Positions 17,455-25,469 of a stretch of 37,509 bases of DNA are shown in pieces. The notes under the pieces are model-generated. The model made no database searches. It was not told where the DNA came from and worked only from the letters and a program-made list of their open reading frames with translations. Position 1 is the stretch's first letter. The number at the start of each line of letters is the position of its first letter. The stretch lies in the NCBI GenBank assembly GCA_016779325.1, contig JADHNU010000023.1, forward strand, positions 1 to 37,509, in the 5' to 3' direction. Position numbers and translations under genes: made by a program. The stretch is from Pseudomonadales bacterium. Its GTDB lineage: Bacteria > Pseudomonadota > Gammaproteobacteria > Pseudomonadales > Azotimanducaceae.

Positions 17455-17473
17455 GTGCTTCTCCTTACGGTAT

Positions 17474-17502
17474 TTGTGCGCCCCGGCTTCCCGTCCTAGC
17501 AT
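17474..17502 (+). promoter_or_regulatory. Candidate promoter of the crotonase gene
   Basis: TTGTGC at 17474-17479 and TAGCAT at 17497-17502 stand 17 bases apart, 42 bases before the ATG. The match to consensus is partial. Confidence 0.3.
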
Positions 17503-17544
17503 GGCCTGCGGCCCTAAGGCCTCACCAATAGAGGGGGAGTTATC

Positions 17545-18288
17545 ATGACGGAACTTATCCAACGAGACGAGCAGGACGGCCTTTGCCGCCTTACCTTAAA
17601 TCGCCCGGAGGCCCTAAACGCGCTCTCGCCGGCGCTCTTCGTGGAACTGCGGTCTCACATCGATGACCTCGCCCAGCGCAGCGAGGCCATCGGTGCGGTC
17701 ATCCTCTGCGGCGCGGGGCGCGCCTTCTCCGCAGGCAATGACCTCAAAGCCATCGGCGACGGCGCCGTCGCGCCCTCCCCTCATTTTCAAGCGGAAACCA
17801 TCGACGCCCTCGAGGCCCTCCCCCAGGTGGTGATCGGCGCCATCCACGGCCCCTGTTACACCGGTGCCCTGGAGCTTGCCCTGGGCTGCGATCTGCTCAT
17901 CGCCGGCAGCTCCGCCGCCTTCTGTGATAGCCACGGTCGCTGGGGCATGTCCCCTACCTGGGGCATGGGCTCGCGCCTGCCCCGCCGCCTCGGCGTGCAA
18001 GCGGCGAAGGACATGATGTTTTCCGGCCGCGTGGTCGGGGCCGAAGAGGCCGTCGCCCTCGGCCTGGCGTTGGAAACGGTGCCCGACGAGACGCTGCTGG
18101 CCCACGCCGAAGCCAAGGCCCGAAGCTACTTGGAAAATTCCTGGTTCACGCTCCGCGCCGATAAGTTCCTGGTGAACGGCGCCCAAGAGCGCCCCGGGCA
18201 AGCGGGACCGCAATGGGAAAGAGCGGTCAGCCCCGGCCGGGGTCCGGATATGGCTGAGCGCCTGAAAAACTTTGGCAAGCGCGCCTAA
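17545..18288 (+). CDS. Enoyl-CoA hydratase/isomerase family protein (crotonase), atypical active site
   Basis: A 247-residue crotonase. The oxyanion-hole segments AFSAGNDL (60-67) and the block around GALELALGCD (107-116) are present, with Glu110 matching the first catalytic Glu of enoyl-CoA hydratases. At the second catalytic position, usually PE, the sequence reads CDSHGRWG, so the second Glu is missing. Such proteins may be isomerases, hydrolases or other crotonase activities rather than water-adding hydratases. The ribosome binding site GAGGGGGAG stands before ATG 17545. It ends three bases from the convergent hydrolase gene. Confidence 0.85.
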   Translation: MTELIQRDEQDGLCRLTLNRPEALNALSPALFVELRSHIDDLAQRSEAIGAVILCGAGRAFSAGNDLKAIGDGAVAPSPHFQAETIDALEALPQVVIGAIHGPCYTGALELALGCDLLIAGSSAAFCDSHGRWGMSPTWGMGSRLPRRLGVQAAKDMMFSGRVVGAEEAVALGLALETVPDETLLAHAEAKARSYLENSWFTLRADKFLVNGAQERPGQAGPQWERAVSPGRGPDMAERLKNFGKRA

Positions 18289-18290
18289 GC

Positions 18291-18983
18291 CTAAACCCCT
18301 AGAGGACCGAGGCATGCTCGGAGCGCCTCGGTCAGCGGACCGCCCTTGGCAAACAGAGTTTTCGGCCGGGACCAGCCATGATCCGCCCCGGGAATGCGCC
18401 ACAGGCGAGCGCTCCGCTGGCCGGCCAGCGCGGCCTCAAGGGACCCCGGAGGCGCGAGCGCATCCCGGTCGCCACTGATAAACGCGCAGGGCGCGCCGAG
18501 GGGCAGGTCAGGTAAGGGTGCGGGGGTTTTCCGTTTTGGCGGCGCAAGGGGGTAAGCCAGCAGCAAGGCCCCCGCCACCGGCGGCGCCGCGCTCGAGAGC
18601 CACTCCAAGGTGCGGCGCGCGCCGTAGGAATGACCCGCCAACACCACCGGGGCGGCACCGGCAAAGCCCTGCGCCACCCGAAAGGCCGCGGCCACGGCGG
18701 CCTGCCCCCGCGCCGGGCTATCGCGACCGATACGGCCCGCGGGGCGAGCCGCGCGAAAGGGAAAGGCAAAGCGTAGAACATTCCAGCCTAAGCGGTGGAA
18801 GCACGCGCTGAAAGCCTCTTGAACCGGATGGAGGGGCCCGGCGCCGGCGCCGTGAGCCAGGACGAGCCAGGGGCCCTGGAGGCCGGCCCGGGCTTCGTCG
18901 ACCCAGTAAGGCAGCGGCTCGGCACCCGGGAAAAGCCCCGAGGGCCGCCGCGCCCAAGCGCCGTCAGTTGACGTTGCGCTCAT
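18291..18983 (-). CDS. Small alpha/beta hydrolase, KANL3/TEX30-like
   Basis: A 230-residue alpha/beta hydrolase. The early HGAGAGP loop at 44-50, the nucleophile elbow GHSYG at 117-121 (Ser119), the acid Asp174 in SGDRDALAP and His202 in GADHGWS form a complete triad. This layout resembles the KANL3/TEX30 or dienelactone-hydrolase-like group. The substrate is unknown. ATG 18983 overlaps the end of the acyl-CoA synthetase gene by 20 bases, so the two are coupled, and a thioesterase or esterase role beside a CoA ligase is a reasonable guess. An ATG at 19013 is possible but would deepen the overlap. Confidence 0.82.
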   Translation of the reverse strand: MSATSTDGAWARRPSGLFPGAEPLPYWVDEARAGLQGPWLVLAHGAGAGPLHPVQEAFSACFHRLGWNVLRFAFPFRAARPAGRIGRDSPARGQAAVAAAFRVAQGFAGAAPVVLAGHSYGARRTLEWLSSAAPPVAGALLLAYPLAPPKRKTPAPLPDLPLGAPCAFISGDRDALAPPGSLEAALAGQRSARLWRIPGADHGWSRPKTLFAKGGPLTEALRACLGPLGV

Positions 18984-20550
18984 AGCCCGCCCAATAGGGG
19001 GCTCGCAGCTCACGCTTTAAGATCTTGCCCGACGGGTTGCGCGGCAGCGCGTCGATGAAATCGACGGTCTTTGGGCACTTGTAGGCGGCAATGCGGCCCC
19101 GGGCAAAGGCGATGAGCTCATCCGCCGTCGCGGTGACCCCAGGTTTCAGCACCACCACGGCCTTCACCGCCTCTCCCCAGCGCTCATCGGGCACGCCAAT
19201 CACGGCCACATCGGCGAGGGCGGGATGGCCAAAGAGCGCGCTCTCCACCTCCGCGGGGTACACGTTCTCCGCCCCAGAGACGATCATGTCCTTTACGCGA
19301 TCATGCACGTAGACGTAACCGTCCTCATCGAGGTAGCCCGCATCGCCGGTGTGCACGAACCCATCCACCAGCGTCTTCGCCGTGGCCTCGGGGAGGTTCC
19401 CATAGCCCGTCATGTTCGCCGGGGACGCAAGGCATATCTCCCCCACTTCATAAGGCGGCAGGGCTTCCCCGGCCTCATTGACCACCTTCACCCGCACCCC
19501 CGGGAGGGGCTTGCCAGCGGACTTCATCCGCTGAGACTGACCCGTGGGATCGTGATCCGCAGGCGGCAGGTAGGTGGCGGTGCCCGTGGTTTCGGTCATG
19601 CCATAAAGCTGAGCAAAGCCGCACTTAAAGACCGTAATGGCTTCCCGGAGGAGGTCCAGGGGAATGGGGGAGGCCCCGTAGAGCATGGTCTCGATGCTGG
19701 AGAAGTCCGTCTCGGCGCAGCGCGGGTGCTGAAGGCATAGGCGCATGGCCGCGGGCACAATAAACAGCTTCGTTACCCCCGCCTGCTCGATGACCTCAAG
19801 CACCTGACCGGGCTCGAACTCGGAAAGCACGATGTTCTTCGCCCCGGCCCAAACCCCCTGCACGCCCCAGCCCGCGCCGCCAATATGGAAGCTCGGCATG
19901 GCCACCAGGCTGACGTCCGCCTCGCTCCAATGATCCCACGCCATGTCGTCATGGGCCGGCAGGCGGCGGATGGCCAGGAAGGCTTCATGAGCCAGCTGCA
20001 CGCCCTTCGGATGCCCGGTGGTGCCTGAGGTATACATTTGAATGGCAATATCGTCTGCGGTCACCGGGCAGTGGGGATCTTCGTGGGGCTGGTCGTCGCG
20101 CCAGGCCTCAAAGCTCGGCCAGCGTGCGTGCCCCGGCATCATGGCAATGATGGTTTTGACCGTCGTCAGCTGCGCTTCGATCGTCTCCACCAGACCATAG
20201 AAGTCCGGCCCCACGAACAGCACCTCGGCCGCGCTGTCATTGACGATATAGGCCACTTCCGGCGGCGCCAGGCGCCAGTTAATCCCCACGGAAACCGCGC
20301 CTGCCTTGGCGCAGCCGAAAATCAGTTCATAAAAGAGATCGGAGTTCTTATCGAGAAAGGCCACGCGAGTGCCGTGGCCGCAGCCTGCGGCGAGGAGACC
20401 CTGGGCGACCTGGCTGGCATGGGCATCGAAGGTGGCGTAGTCCATCTGCCGATCTTCAAAGACGAACGCCATCGCCGATGGCCGCGTAGCCGCCTGAAAA
20501 CGAAGCACGTCCCCAAGCGTTTGTGCTTCCGTCACCGCTGAAATGGCCAT
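18964..20550 (-). CDS. AMP-forming acyl-CoA synthetase (FadD-like)
   Basis: A 528-residue ANL-superfamily ligase that activates a carboxylic acid with ATP to an acyl-AMP and then an acyl-CoA. The P-loop-like motif YTSGTTGHPKG is at residues 173-183, LYGMTETTG lies in mid-protein, GDAGYLDEDGYVYVHDR is in the hinge region, and the C-terminal PSGKILKRE carries the adenylation Lys. Its length fits medium- or long-chain and aryl-type ligases; the acid is not resolved. GGGGAGAC precedes ATG 20550. It follows lutC by 80 bases on the same strand and overlaps the hydrolase gene downstream. Confidence 0.9.
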   Translation of the reverse strand: MAISAVTEAQTLGDVLRFQAATRPSAMAFVFEDRQMDYATFDAHASQVAQGLLAAGCGHGTRVAFLDKNSDLFYELIFGCAKAGAVSVGINWRLAPPEVAYIVNDSAAEVLFVGPDFYGLVETIEAQLTTVKTIIAMMPGHARWPSFEAWRDDQPHEDPHCPVTADDIAIQMYTSGTTGHPKGVQLAHEAFLAIRRLPAHDDMAWDHWSEADVSLVAMPSFHIGGAGWGVQGVWAGAKNIVLSEFEPGQVLEVIEQAGVTKLFIVPAAMRLCLQHPRCAETDFSSIETMLYGASPIPLDLLREAITVFKCGFAQLYGMTETTGTATYLPPADHDPTGQSQRMKSAGKPLPGVRVKVVNEAGEALPPYEVGEICLASPANMTGYGNLPEATAKTLVDGFVHTGDAGYLDEDGYVYVHDRVKDMIVSGAENVYPAEVESALFGHPALADVAVIGVPDERWGEAVKAVVVLKPGVTATADELIAFARGRIAAYKCPKTVDFIDALPRNPSGKILKRELRAPYWAGYERNVN

Positions 20551-20586
20551 ACTGCTGTCTCCCCAAGGTCGCAAGCGTGGCCTCGG

Positions 20587-20615
20587 ATCTTAGGGTTAGG
20601 GAGGATAGGCAGCAA
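20587..20615 (-). promoter_or_regulatory. Candidate internal promoter before the acyl-CoA synthetase gene
   Basis: On the minus strand TTGCTG (20615-20610) and TAAGAT (20592-20587) are 17 bases apart, about 36 bases upstream of the ATG. If real, the ligase and hydrolase genes can be transcribed apart from the lut genes. Confidence 0.3.
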
Positions 20616-20630
20616 GAAAGGGCCGGTAGG

Positions 20631-21281
20631 CTAACCGTCTTCGAGCAGGAAAAGGGTGAGGGACAGGGGCCCATGAGCCCCAAAAAGCATGGTCATTTCG
20701 ATATCCCCGGATCGGGACGGTCCGGTGACCCAATGAAGCGTTCGGGGGAATACGAGCCCTTCCGGGCCTGCCTGCTCCCGCAGCAGGGCCCACAGGTCTT
20801 CCGAGGGGCCGAGCACGGCGGAAGCGGGCACCACCACAGCGTGATGCTCCGGCAGGAAAGCAGAAAGCACGGGGTTTTCTGGCCCCGATGCCAGGGCCAC
20901 GGAGCCCGTTTCCGCAATCGCAGCCACGGCCGTACTCACCGCCAGGGCATCGCCGCTTTGCACCGCGCGCAGCGCAGGGGCCGTCGCCCAGGGCAGCTTA
21001 GCAAGAGGCGACGCCGGGGCCACCACCGGCACCTCGCCGTGCTCCGCCGCCAGCGCAGCAAGGGCCTGGGCCAGGGCCGCCTCATCGGGCACGGAGACGA
21101 CCGTGGCCCCCGCCGCCTGGGCTTGCTGGACAAAGAGCGCGTGAAGCTCCGGCGCTTGGCGCTGCGCCCGCTGGGGAATGAGGTGGGAAGGAGGGCAAGG
21201 GGGCGGACCGACCGCCGCGGTGCGGCGTGCAAGGGCCTGGCGCACAGCGCCAAGCACTGCCTCCCGCCCCGAGTCCGTCAT
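20631..21281 (-). CDS. lutC: LutC, lactate utilization protein C (LUD domain)
   Basis: A 216-residue LUD-domain protein (YkgG/LutC type). Typical features are the central AETGSVALASG block and the C-terminal GPSRSGDIEMTMLFGAHGP block, which mark this family. LutA, LutB and LutC together oxidise L-lactate to pyruvate using iron-sulfur centres, probably in the cytoplasm. Its ATG overlaps the TGA of the ClpP-like gene (ATGA), so it is likely translated by coupling to that gene rather than directly to lutB. The order lutA-lutB-X-lutC is unusual. Confidence 0.88.
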   Translation of the reverse strand: MTDSGREAVLGAVRQALARRTAAVGPPPCPPSHLIPQRAQRQAPELHALFVQQAQAAGATVVSVPDEAALAQALAALAAEHGEVPVVAPASPLAKLPWATAPALRAVQSGDALAVSTAVAAIAETGSVALASGPENPVLSAFLPEHHAVVVPASAVLGPSEDLWALLREQAGPEGLVFPRTLHWVTGPSRSGDIEMTMLFGAHGPLSLTLFLLEDG

Positions 21282-21871
21282 GGGAGATCGCTAAGCCGTT
21301 CGATGATGGTGCCCACGATGCCGTAAGCCACGGCATCCTCCGCGCTCATCCAATAGTCGCGGTCCGTGTCCTCGGCAATCTTCTCCACGGGCTGCCCCGT
21401 GCGCGCCGCAAGGGTTGTATTCAGACGCTCGCGCATCTTGATGATTTCCTGCGCGTGGATCTCGATATCGGAGGCCGTGCCGCCGAAACCGCCTGCGGGC
21501 TGGTGGATGAGGTAGCGCGTGTTCGGCAAGGAGTAGCGGTTTTCCTTATCTGCCGCCAGATAGATCAGGGCGCCGGCGCTGCCCACCCAACCCGTGCCCA
21601 CCACGCGCACGGGCGCCCCAATCGCCCGAATCATGTCGTAGATGGAATCGCCCGATTCCACATGACCGCCGGGGGAGCTGATGTAGAGGGTGATGGGCGC
21701 ATCGCTCGCGAAGGCCAGGGCGAGGAGGCGCTCATTGGTGCGCTGCGCGCTCTCCGTGTTGATTTCCCCGAAGAGCGTGACGACCCGGTTCTCAAATAGC
21801 AGGGCAGGAATAGGGCTGGCCTTTTGCACCGCCTCGAGCTCGGCTTTCTTGTCGTCTTTCACGTCTGTCAT
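21278..21871 (-). CDS. ClpP-like serine peptidase inside the lut operon
   Basis: A 197-residue S14 family peptidase. The ClpP triad is complete: Ser98 in GSAGALI, His123 in YLIHQP and Asp172 in DTDRDYW. The SSPGG oxyanion strand (65-69) and the GGxxGxASDIEIHAQEI segment are also conserved. It differs from housekeeping ClpP in having GWVGSAG where that enzyme has GQAASMG, and in a charged N-terminus. The window holds no clpX or clpA. It starts at ATG 21871 behind AAGGACAG, 59 bases after lutB, and overlaps lutC by ATGA. It is probably a second, specialised ClpP; its target and any unfoldase partner are unknown. Confidence 0.88.
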   Translation of the reverse strand: MTDVKDDKKAELEAVQKASPIPALLFENRVVTLFGEINTESAQRTNERLLALAFASDAPITLYISSPGGHVESGDSIYDMIRAIGAPVRVVGTGWVGSAGALIYLAADKENRYSLPNTRYLIHQPAGGFGGTASDIEIHAQEIIKMRERLNTTLAARTGQPVEKIAEDTDRDYWMSAEDAVAYGIVGTIIERLSDLP

Positions 21872-21930
21872 GAACCTGTCCTTATGCAGCGGGCCACCGG
21901 TTAGGGTCCGGCGCCCTGTTGAATGCCATT

Positions 21931-23379
21931 CTAGCGCGCCGAGCGGTCTTCTGCTGTGGGCGAGAAGGTCTCCTGGGAGAGGCTTGCGATGAAGCTGCCC
22001 CCCTCCGGCGCGGGAAAATTGCGCTTTGCGGTCCAGGCTTGGCCTCCGACAAGGCGCCGAAAACTGCCCCGTGGCCCGGCGAGCCCCGCCAGCACTCGTG
22101 TGCCGAGGCGAAGCCCCGCATGGTAGAGCCGGGGGCGGGCTGCGAAAAAGCCCCAAAGGGCCAGCAGCCAGCGGGCCTTGGTCCCTCCAAGCTCCGCTTC
22201 ATGGGCCCGCTGACGCCACTGGCGGAGCAGGGTAGGCAGGGGGATTTTGACCGGGCAGACCGCCGCGCAGGCGCCACAAAAGGTGGAAGCCGTAGGCAAA
22301 TGTACCGTTTGATCGAGGCCGGCGAGCTGAGGCGTGAGCACCGCGCCCATGGGGCCCGGGTACACCGACCCGTAGGCATGGCCGCCAACCTGGCCATAAA
22401 CCGGGCAGTGGTTCAGGCAGGCGCCACAGCGAATACAGCGCAGCATGGCCTCAAACTCCGTACCCAGCATGGCACTACGGCCGTTGTCCACCAGGACCAC
22501 GTGGTAGGCCTCGGGACCGTCGGGATCTTCCGGGCGCCGCGGCCCCGTAGAGAACGTGGTGTACACGGACGCCTCCTGGCCCGTGGCGGACCGCGCCAGC
22601 ACCCGCAGAAGGGTAGAGGCATCTTCCAGCGTGGGCACCACCTTTTCGATGCCGGTCACGGCAATGTGCACCTTGGGCAGGGATTGGGTGAGATCGCCGT
22701 TGCCTTCGTTGGTCACGATCACCGTGGACCCCGTTTCCGCAATGGCGAAGTTCGCACCGGTGATCCCCACATCCGCGGAGAGAAAATGCGCCCGCAGCTC
22801 GGCGCGCGCCTCGGCCATGAGCGCTTCCGCCGTGCTCCGGTCTCGCCCGCCGGCGTCGCCGTGATGTTCGGCGAAGCTTTCCGCCACGTCTTCCTTTCGC
22901 AGGTGAATCGCCGGCGCCACGATATGGCTTGGCCGCTCGCGGCGCAGCTGCACGATGTACTCGCCAAGGTCCGTTTCGACGCAGCGAATCCCCTGGGCCT
23001 CGAGGTGCTCGTTCAGCTCGAGCTCCTCCGTGACCATGGATTTTCCTTTCAGGACCTTCTTCGCCCCGTAGCGCTGACACAACTCGAGGATGATCCGCCG
23101 GGCCGCCTCCGCATCCGGCGCCCAGTGCACCTCTCCACCCCGGGCGCGCACCTGCGCCTCAAAGGCCTCCAGCTGCTGATCTAAGGTGGCCAGGGTGTAG
23201 TCCCGCAGCGCGGCGGCCTCGTCCCGAAGGGCTTCAAACTCCGGCAGGGCCGCCACCGCTTCCCGCCGCCGCAGGCTAAGCCCCATGCGAAGCTTGCCGA
23301 GGGCGCTCTGCAGCGGTGCATCCTCAAGGGCATCGCTTGAGCGGGCGATAAAATCCTGGCTATCGACGCGAAAGCTCAT
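21931..23379 (-). CDS. lutB: LutB, iron-sulfur lactate utilization protein B
   Basis: A 482-residue protein with an N-terminal LUD domain and a C-terminal ferredoxin-like part. Cys315, 318, 321 and 325 (CIRCGACLNHCP) and Cys368, 371 and 375 (CGACAAVCP) would hold two 4Fe-4S clusters. The AETGSTVIVTNEGNGDL block and the KGKSMVTEE block are family hallmarks. It works with LutA and LutC in L-lactate oxidation. Its ATG overlaps the lutA stop by four bases (ATGA). The C-terminal tail beyond residue 400 is Arg/Leu-rich and typical of this family. GC content and codon use look like those of the neighbours. Confidence 0.92.
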   Translation of the reverse strand: MSFRVDSQDFIARSSDALEDAPLQSALGKLRMGLSLRRREAVAALPEFEALRDEAAALRDYTLATLDQQLEAFEAQVRARGGEVHWAPDAEAARRIILELCQRYGAKKVLKGKSMVTEELELNEHLEAQGIRCVETDLGEYIVQLRRERPSHIVAPAIHLRKEDVAESFAEHHGDAGGRDRSTAEALMAEARAELRAHFLSADVGITGANFAIAETGSTVIVTNEGNGDLTQSLPKVHIAVTGIEKVVPTLEDASTLLRVLARSATGQEASVYTTFSTGPRRPEDPDGPEAYHVVLVDNGRSAMLGTEFEAMLRCIRCGACLNHCPVYGQVGGHAYGSVYPGPMGAVLTPQLAGLDQTVHLPTASTFCGACAAVCPVKIPLPTLLRQWRQRAHEAELGGTKARWLLALWGFFAARPRLYHAGLRLGTRVLAGLAGPRGSFRRLVGGQAWTAKRNFPAPEGGSFIASLSQETFSPTAEDRSAR

Positions 23380-24125
23380 GGCGTCCCCTGCCCTAGGGCC
23401 CGGGGCTGCTCACGCTCGGGTACAAGCAACTCCAGTACGTGGCGAAAGGCCAGCGGGGCGACACTGCGCTCGCTCCGCCCCGCAAGGTGGAGTAGGCACC
23501 CCACATCGCCTCCGACCACCAGCGAGGCCCCCGCCTGGCCGGCGCTGGCGAGCTTCTCATCGGCCATGGCGACGGAAATCTCCGGATACTTCACGCAGAA
23601 GGTCCCGCCAAAGCCGCAGCACGTTTCCGCCTGCGCCATTTCCACAAGGATGTAGCCGGCCCGCTCAAGGAGAATCCGCGGAGCCGTTTTCACGCCAAGC
23701 TCCCGCAGCCCGGCGCAGCTGTCGTGATAGGTGAGGGTCTGGCCCTGGCCTAAGGGACCCGGGTGGTAATCGCGCTGTTCGACCAAGAAGGTGGTGATTT
23801 CATAGCACCGCGCCGCGAGGGCTTCGGCTTCGGCCCGACGGGGATGGCTCGCGCCAAGCACCTCCGGCAGCTGGTGAACCATGCCTGCACAGCTTCCCGA
23901 AGGCACAACGACCGCGTCTACCCCGGCGAACTGGTCGAGCACCCGCAGGGCAAGCGTGCGAGCGGTAGCCCGATCCCCACTGTTCCAAGCCGGTTGACCG
24001 CAACAGGTTTGGGCCCGGGGCACGACCACGGTACAGCCCGCGGCCCGCAGCAGCTTGAGGGCCGCCGCTCCAACGCTGGGACGCAGGCCATCTACGAGGC
24101 AACTGACCAATAGGGCAACGCGCAT
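23376..24125 (-). CDS. lutA: LutA, CCG-domain lactate utilization protein A
   Basis: A 249-residue protein with two cysteine-rich CCG domains: TCCGQPAWNSG at residues 40-50 and ETCCGFGGTFCVKYPEIS at about 174-191. These domains bind unusual iron-sulfur clusters in heterodisulfide-reductase-like enzymes. LutA is the third component of the LutABC L-lactate oxidation complex. ATG 24125 stands six bases after AAGGAAGGAGAG, so the in-frame start at 24149 is rejected. It is the first gene of the lut operon and divergent from an esterase gene; the shared 100-base gap should hold both promoters. No GntR-type LutR/LldR regulator gene is nearby. Confidence 0.92.
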   Translation of the reverse strand: MRVALLVSCLVDGLRPSVGAAALKLLRAAGCTVVVPRAQTCCGQPAWNSGDRATARTLALRVLDQFAGVDAVVVPSGSCAGMVHQLPEVLGASHPRRAEAEALAARCYEITTFLVEQRDYHPGPLGQGQTLTYHDSCAGLRELGVKTAPRILLERAGYILVEMAQAETCCGFGGTFCVKYPEISVAMADEKLASAGQAGASLVVGGDVGCLLHLAGRSERSVAPLAFRHVLELLVPEREQPRALGQGTP

Positions 24126-24165
24126 GCCGTCTCTCCTTCCTTTACGCAACGCTACCGCAGACGCG

Positions 24166-24194
24166 CTGCACGGGGCCAGGGGCTGGGGTATGCT
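24166..24194 (+). promoter_or_regulatory. Weak candidate promoter of the esterase operon
   Basis: TATGCT at 24189-24194 lies 31 bases before the ATG. The hexamer 17 bases upstream (CTGCAC) is poor, so only the -10 is persuasive. Confidence 0.22.
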
Positions 24195-24225
24195 CGGGGC
24201 TTATTCACGCCGGGGGAGGACGGCC

Positions 24226-25155
24226 ATGAGTGTAGATCCTGTAGTCGCTGCCATACTGGCTCAGAACGCGGAGGCTGGCGCCCCGCCCATGAGCAGCCTA
24301 AGCCCCGCGGACGCTCGCGCGGCCTATCTGGCCATGCAGGCGCCGGCCCTAGAGCTGACCCTCGCGAAGGTCGAGGACCGCACGATCGATGGCCCCGAAG
24401 GGCCCATTGGCATACGGATCTACACCCCGGAAGGCCCGGGCCCCTTCCCGCTCCACGTTCACTACCACGGTGGGGGCTGGGTCATTGGCGACCTCGACAC
24501 CCACGACCGCGACTGCCGGACCCTAGCACGAGAGGCGGGCTGCATCGTGGTGGCGGTCGATTACCGCCTGGCGCCAGAGCACCCCTTCCCCGCCGCCCCG
24601 GAAGACTGCTACGCCGCCACCTGCTGGGCAGCAGATCACGCCGAGTCCCTTGGCGCCCGCAGCGGGGCGATCACCGTGGGGGGCGATAGCGCCGGCGGTA
24701 ACCTGGCAGCCGTGGTCTGCCTCATGGCGAAGGCCCGCGGCGGCCCCCATATCGCGCTTCAGCTGCTCATTTACCCGGTCACGGACCATGACTTCACCCT
24801 GCCCTCCTACACGGAAAACGGCGAGGGCTATTTGCTCACGCTGGAGACCATGCAGTGGTTCTGGGATCTCTACTGCCCCCTTGAGCAGCGAGACGACTGG
24901 CGCGCCTGCCCAAGCAAGGCAGCTAGCCTCGAGGGGCTGCCGGAAGCGGTCATCATGACGGCCCAGTACGACCCCCTTCGGGACGAAGGCCACGCCTATG
25001 GCGACGCCCTGAAGGCCGCCGGCGTGCCTGTCACCGTGAAGTGCTTTGACGGCATGATTCACAGCTTCTTCTCCCTCGCCCACCTCATTCCCGCCGCCCA
25101 GGACGCGGTGACCATGGCGGTGGATGCGCTCCGCCGCGCCCACGGAGAACCCTAA
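24226..25155 (+). CDS. HSL-family alpha/beta hydrolase (esterase/lipase)
   Basis: A 309-residue hormone-sensitive-lipase-type esterase. The oxyanion motif HGGGW is at residues 81-85 and the nucleophile Ser155 lies in GGDSAGGNL. Asp is in PLRDEG (about 250) and His in GMIHSF (about 280). Such enzymes hydrolyse short-chain carboxylic esters in the cytoplasm. GGGGGAGGA stands shortly before ATG 24226. It heads a tight four-gene operon with the YciI gene two bases downstream, a 2-hydroxyacid dehydrogenase and acetoacetyl-CoA synthetase, so its product acid may feed those enzymes. Confidence 0.92.
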   Translation: MSVDPVVAAILAQNAEAGAPPMSSLSPADARAAYLAMQAPALELTLAKVEDRTIDGPEGPIGIRIYTPEGPGPFPLHVHYHGGGWVIGDLDTHDRDCRTLAREAGCIVVAVDYRLAPEHPFPAAPEDCYAATCWAADHAESLGARSGAITVGGDSAGGNLAAVVCLMAKARGGPHIALQLLIYPVTDHDFTLPSYTENGEGYLLTLETMQWFWDLYCPLEQRDDWRACPSKAASLEGLPEAVIMTAQYDPLRDEGHAYGDALKAAGVPVTVKCFDGMIHSFFSLAHLIPAAQDAVTMAVDALRRAHGEP

Positions 25156-25157
25156 CC

Positions 25158-25451
25158 GTGGCCTACCTGCTCGAGTGCCTCGACAAGCCTGATAGCGGCG
25201 CCCTCCGGCAAGCCACCCGCCCCGCCCACCTCGCCTACGTCCAGGGGGCGAGCGGGATTCTCGCTGCGGGCCCGCTGCTGGCGGAGGATGAGGAAACCAT
25301 GATCGGCAGCTTTTTTATTCTCGATCTGCCGAATCGGGCGGCCGTTACGGCTTTTAACGCGGAAGACCCCTACACCCAGGCGGGACTCTTCGGCAGCGTA
25401 CGGATTACGCCCTTCCGCTGGCTGATCGGCAGCGGCCCCGGCCCGGCCTAG
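25158..25451 (+). CDS. YciI-like small protein
   Basis: A 97-residue protein of the YciI family, a dimeric ferredoxin-like alpha/beta barrel fold. The conserved His of RPAHLAYV and the later GSFFILDLPNRAAVTAF and DPYTQAGLF segments match the family. The general function is uncertain; some relatives act as dehalogenase- or lactonase-like catalysts. It starts with GTG two bases after the esterase stop and is followed 18 bases later by the dehydrogenase gene, so it is a true operon member. Confidence 0.88.
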   Translation: MAYLLECLDKPDSGALRQATRPAHLAYVQGASGILAAGPLLAEDEETMIGSFFILDLPNRAAVTAFNAEDPYTQAGLFGSVRITPFRWLIGSGPGPA

Positions 25452-25469
25452 GTCGCCCTCGGGTCGCCG

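Noticed and set aside
21919-23184. 421-codon open frame on the plus strand opposite lutB
   Set aside because: lutB has two iron-sulfur motifs and LUD blocks; the opposite frame has no recognisable domain.
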